Assembly: GCF_007667425.1 (NCBI RefSeq)
Contig: NZ_VDRC01000001.1
Location: 1,952,595 to 2,016,594 of the forward strand
Source: Microbacterium sp. 1.5R
Lineage (GTDB): Bacteria > Actinomycetota > Actinomycetes > Actinomycetales > Microbacteriaceae
Reading direction: 5' to 3'
DNA length: 64,000 nt
Within the stretch, counting starts at the first letter, position 1, and the number at the start of each line of letters is the position of its first letter. The notes under the pieces were generated by a model. It saw only the letters and a list, made by a program, of their open reading frames with translations. It made no database searches and was not told where the DNA came from. This document shows positions 63,249 through 64,000 of this stretch, one piece after another. The translations under genes were made by a program, and so were the position numbers.

Positions 63249-63902
63249 ATGTCCCTGTTCCGCCTGGATGCCAGCATCCTCCCCGCGTCGTCCGCCAGCC
63301 GATCGCTCGCCGACCTCGTCGAGGCCGAGTGGACGGCATCCCACCCCGACTCCACCGTGACCCGCCGCGACCTCGCTGCCGACCCGGTTCCCGCGACCGC
63401 CTGGGCGGATGCCGTGACCGGAGGCTTCGTCGACGAGGCGCAGCGCACCCGGGCGCAGAACGACGCCCGCGCCCTCGCCACGACGTTCGCCGACGAGCTC
63501 CTCGGCGCCGACGCCCTGCTCTTCGCCGTGCCGCTGTACAACTACGGCGTCTCGCAGCACTTCAAGACCTGGTTCGACCTGGCCTACACCGACTCGCGCA
63601 TCGACCCGCAGGGCACGGCGCTGCGCGGCAAGCCCGCGACCCTCGTCACGGTGCTCGGCGGCAACTACGCTCCTGGCACGCCCAAGGAGGGGTGGGACCA
63701 CTCCACCGGATGGCTGCGCCGCGTGCTCGCCGACGTCTGGGGCCTCGATCTGCGCGTGGTCGAGCGTCCGTTCACGCTCGTCGGCGTCAACCCGGCGCTC
63801 GACGCTTTCGCCGACACCGCGCGCGAGCTCAAGGAGAATGCCGAGTCCGACGCCCGTACCTACGGCCGCGAGCTCGCGGCGCTGCGGGGGGAGGTCGCCT
63901 GA
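63249..63902 (+). CDS. azoR: FMN-dependent NADH:quinone/azo oxidoreductase
   Basis: The 217-residue flavodoxin-like protein has RLDASILPASSASRSLADLV at the N-terminus (phosphate-binding loop of FMN) and the FMN/active-site motif LLFAVPLYNYGVSQHFKTWF near residue 94, then VTVLGGNYAPGTPKEGWDHS near 138. AzoR enzymes reduce azo dyes and quinones with NADH through FMN. The ATG at 63249 has AAAGG upstream. The divergent HxlR gene suggests induction by quinones or electrophiles, as in the YodB/AzoR1 system of Bacillus. No neighbour follows inside the window. Confidence 0.9.
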   Translation: MSLFRLDASILPASSASRSLADLVEAEWTASHPDSTVTRRDLAADPVPATAWADAVTGGFVDEAQRTRAQNDARALATTFADELLGADALLFAVPLYNYGVSQHFKTWFDLAYTDSRIDPQGTALRGKPATLVTVLGGNYAPGTPKEGWDHSTGWLRRVLADVWGLDLRVVERPFTLVGVNPALDAFADTARELKENAESDARTYGRELAALRGEVA

Positions 63903-63966
63903 CCCGACTCCGGCCTCCGACATCCGGTATCCGGTACGCCGGCCCTCGGCCTCCGGCCTTCGCTCC

Positions 63967-64000
63967 AGTTGGCACCTCCTGCCGCAATATTCGGGGAATT
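63967..64000. repeat. Possible half copy of the 51-base palindrome, cut by the window end
   Basis: AGTTGGCACCTCC at 63967-63979 matches the left arm of the palindrome at 60950 (GTTGGCGCCTCC) with one change, and the ...AATATTCGGGGAATT that follows resembles its centre. The copy runs off the window, so it cannot be confirmed. The preceding 63903-63966 holds only CCGGCCTCC-like low-complexity sequence. Confidence 0.35.

Noticed and set aside
59671..63339. Minus-strand ORF of 1222 codons spanning aztD, the SDR gene and HxlR
   Set aside because: It crosses several well-supported genes on the other strand, has Arg/His/Ala-rich shadow composition and no recognisable domain.

Overview
The window reads as chromosomal DNA of a high-GC Gram-positive actinobacterium, most likely Microbacterium or a close Microbacteriaceae relative. 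The reasons are the very high G+C with strong third-position bias, dense short-gap operons with ATGA/GTGA/TGATG stop-start overlaps, frequent GTG starts, lipobox and sortase-type surface proteins, and small proteins of Microbacteriaceae type (the MGHLTYGN family). I see no tRNA or rRNA gene, insertion sequence, prophage or CRISPR array.

Layout. 1-8.9 kb: the tail of a BCCT osmolyte transporter, an SDR/DUF2867 oxidoreductase, CsbD, a ProP-type symporter, two MarR regulators with shared CTAG-type operators, small family proteins, an MFS exporter and an SRPBCC/ArsR pair. 9.0-14.8 kb: a 1929-residue cell-wall protein fusing a GH92 mannosidase to a metallophosphoesterase, ending in an LAVTG sortase signal. 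14.9-23.6 kb: a sugar-acid locus with DeoR, an OtnC-like decarboxylase and an OtnK-like kinase on one strand, and a SAF-domain dehydrogenase, two COG3618 lactonases and two ACS-type MFS carriers on the other. 23.7-28.4 kb: an incomplete myo-inositol operon (iolC, a Cgl0158-type aldolase, iolB, iolD). 28.5-39.7 kb: a glycoside locus with GntR, LacI and a GH2 enzyme divergent from an ABC importer (binding protein and two permeases, no ATPase), a Gfo/Idh dehydrogenase, a ThuA-like protein and a GH36 alpha-galactosidase. 39.7-47.4 kb: a coupled operon of dehydrogenase, hydantoinase/oxoprolinase A and B subunits, epimerase and MFS carrier, divergent from its probable GntR/FCD regulator. 47.6-51.0 kb: four secreted proteins, three of them with SipW-like signal peptides. 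51.4-55.7 kb: a TetR gene with twin palindromic operators and a small Ser/Gly repeat protein, an ArsR/SRPBCC pair, a DoxX-like protein, and RNase HI with a long extension. 55.8-64 kb: an MscS channel, an emfourin/protealysin pair, a Zur-box-controlled pair of AztD-like zinc lipoproteins, an unusual SDR, and a divergent HxlR/azoreductase pair.

How the genes fit together. About 32 kb (14.9-47.4 kb) is a catabolic island made of self-contained modules, each with its own regulator and transporter: lactone or sugar acid to tetronate phosphate, inositol, (alpha-)galactoside, and a cyclic-amide or lactam-like substrate. Flanking modules deal with surface glycans, stress, zinc supply and small-molecule detoxification. 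Several promoter regions carry clear palindromes or repeats that tie regulators to neighbouring genes. The least explained parts are the two-lactonase sugar-acid locus, the TetR/9-residue-repeat gene pair, the GH92-phosphoesterase fusion, the SipW-type cluster without a visible peptidase, and the zinc-ribbon SDR that lacks its catalytic tyrosine.
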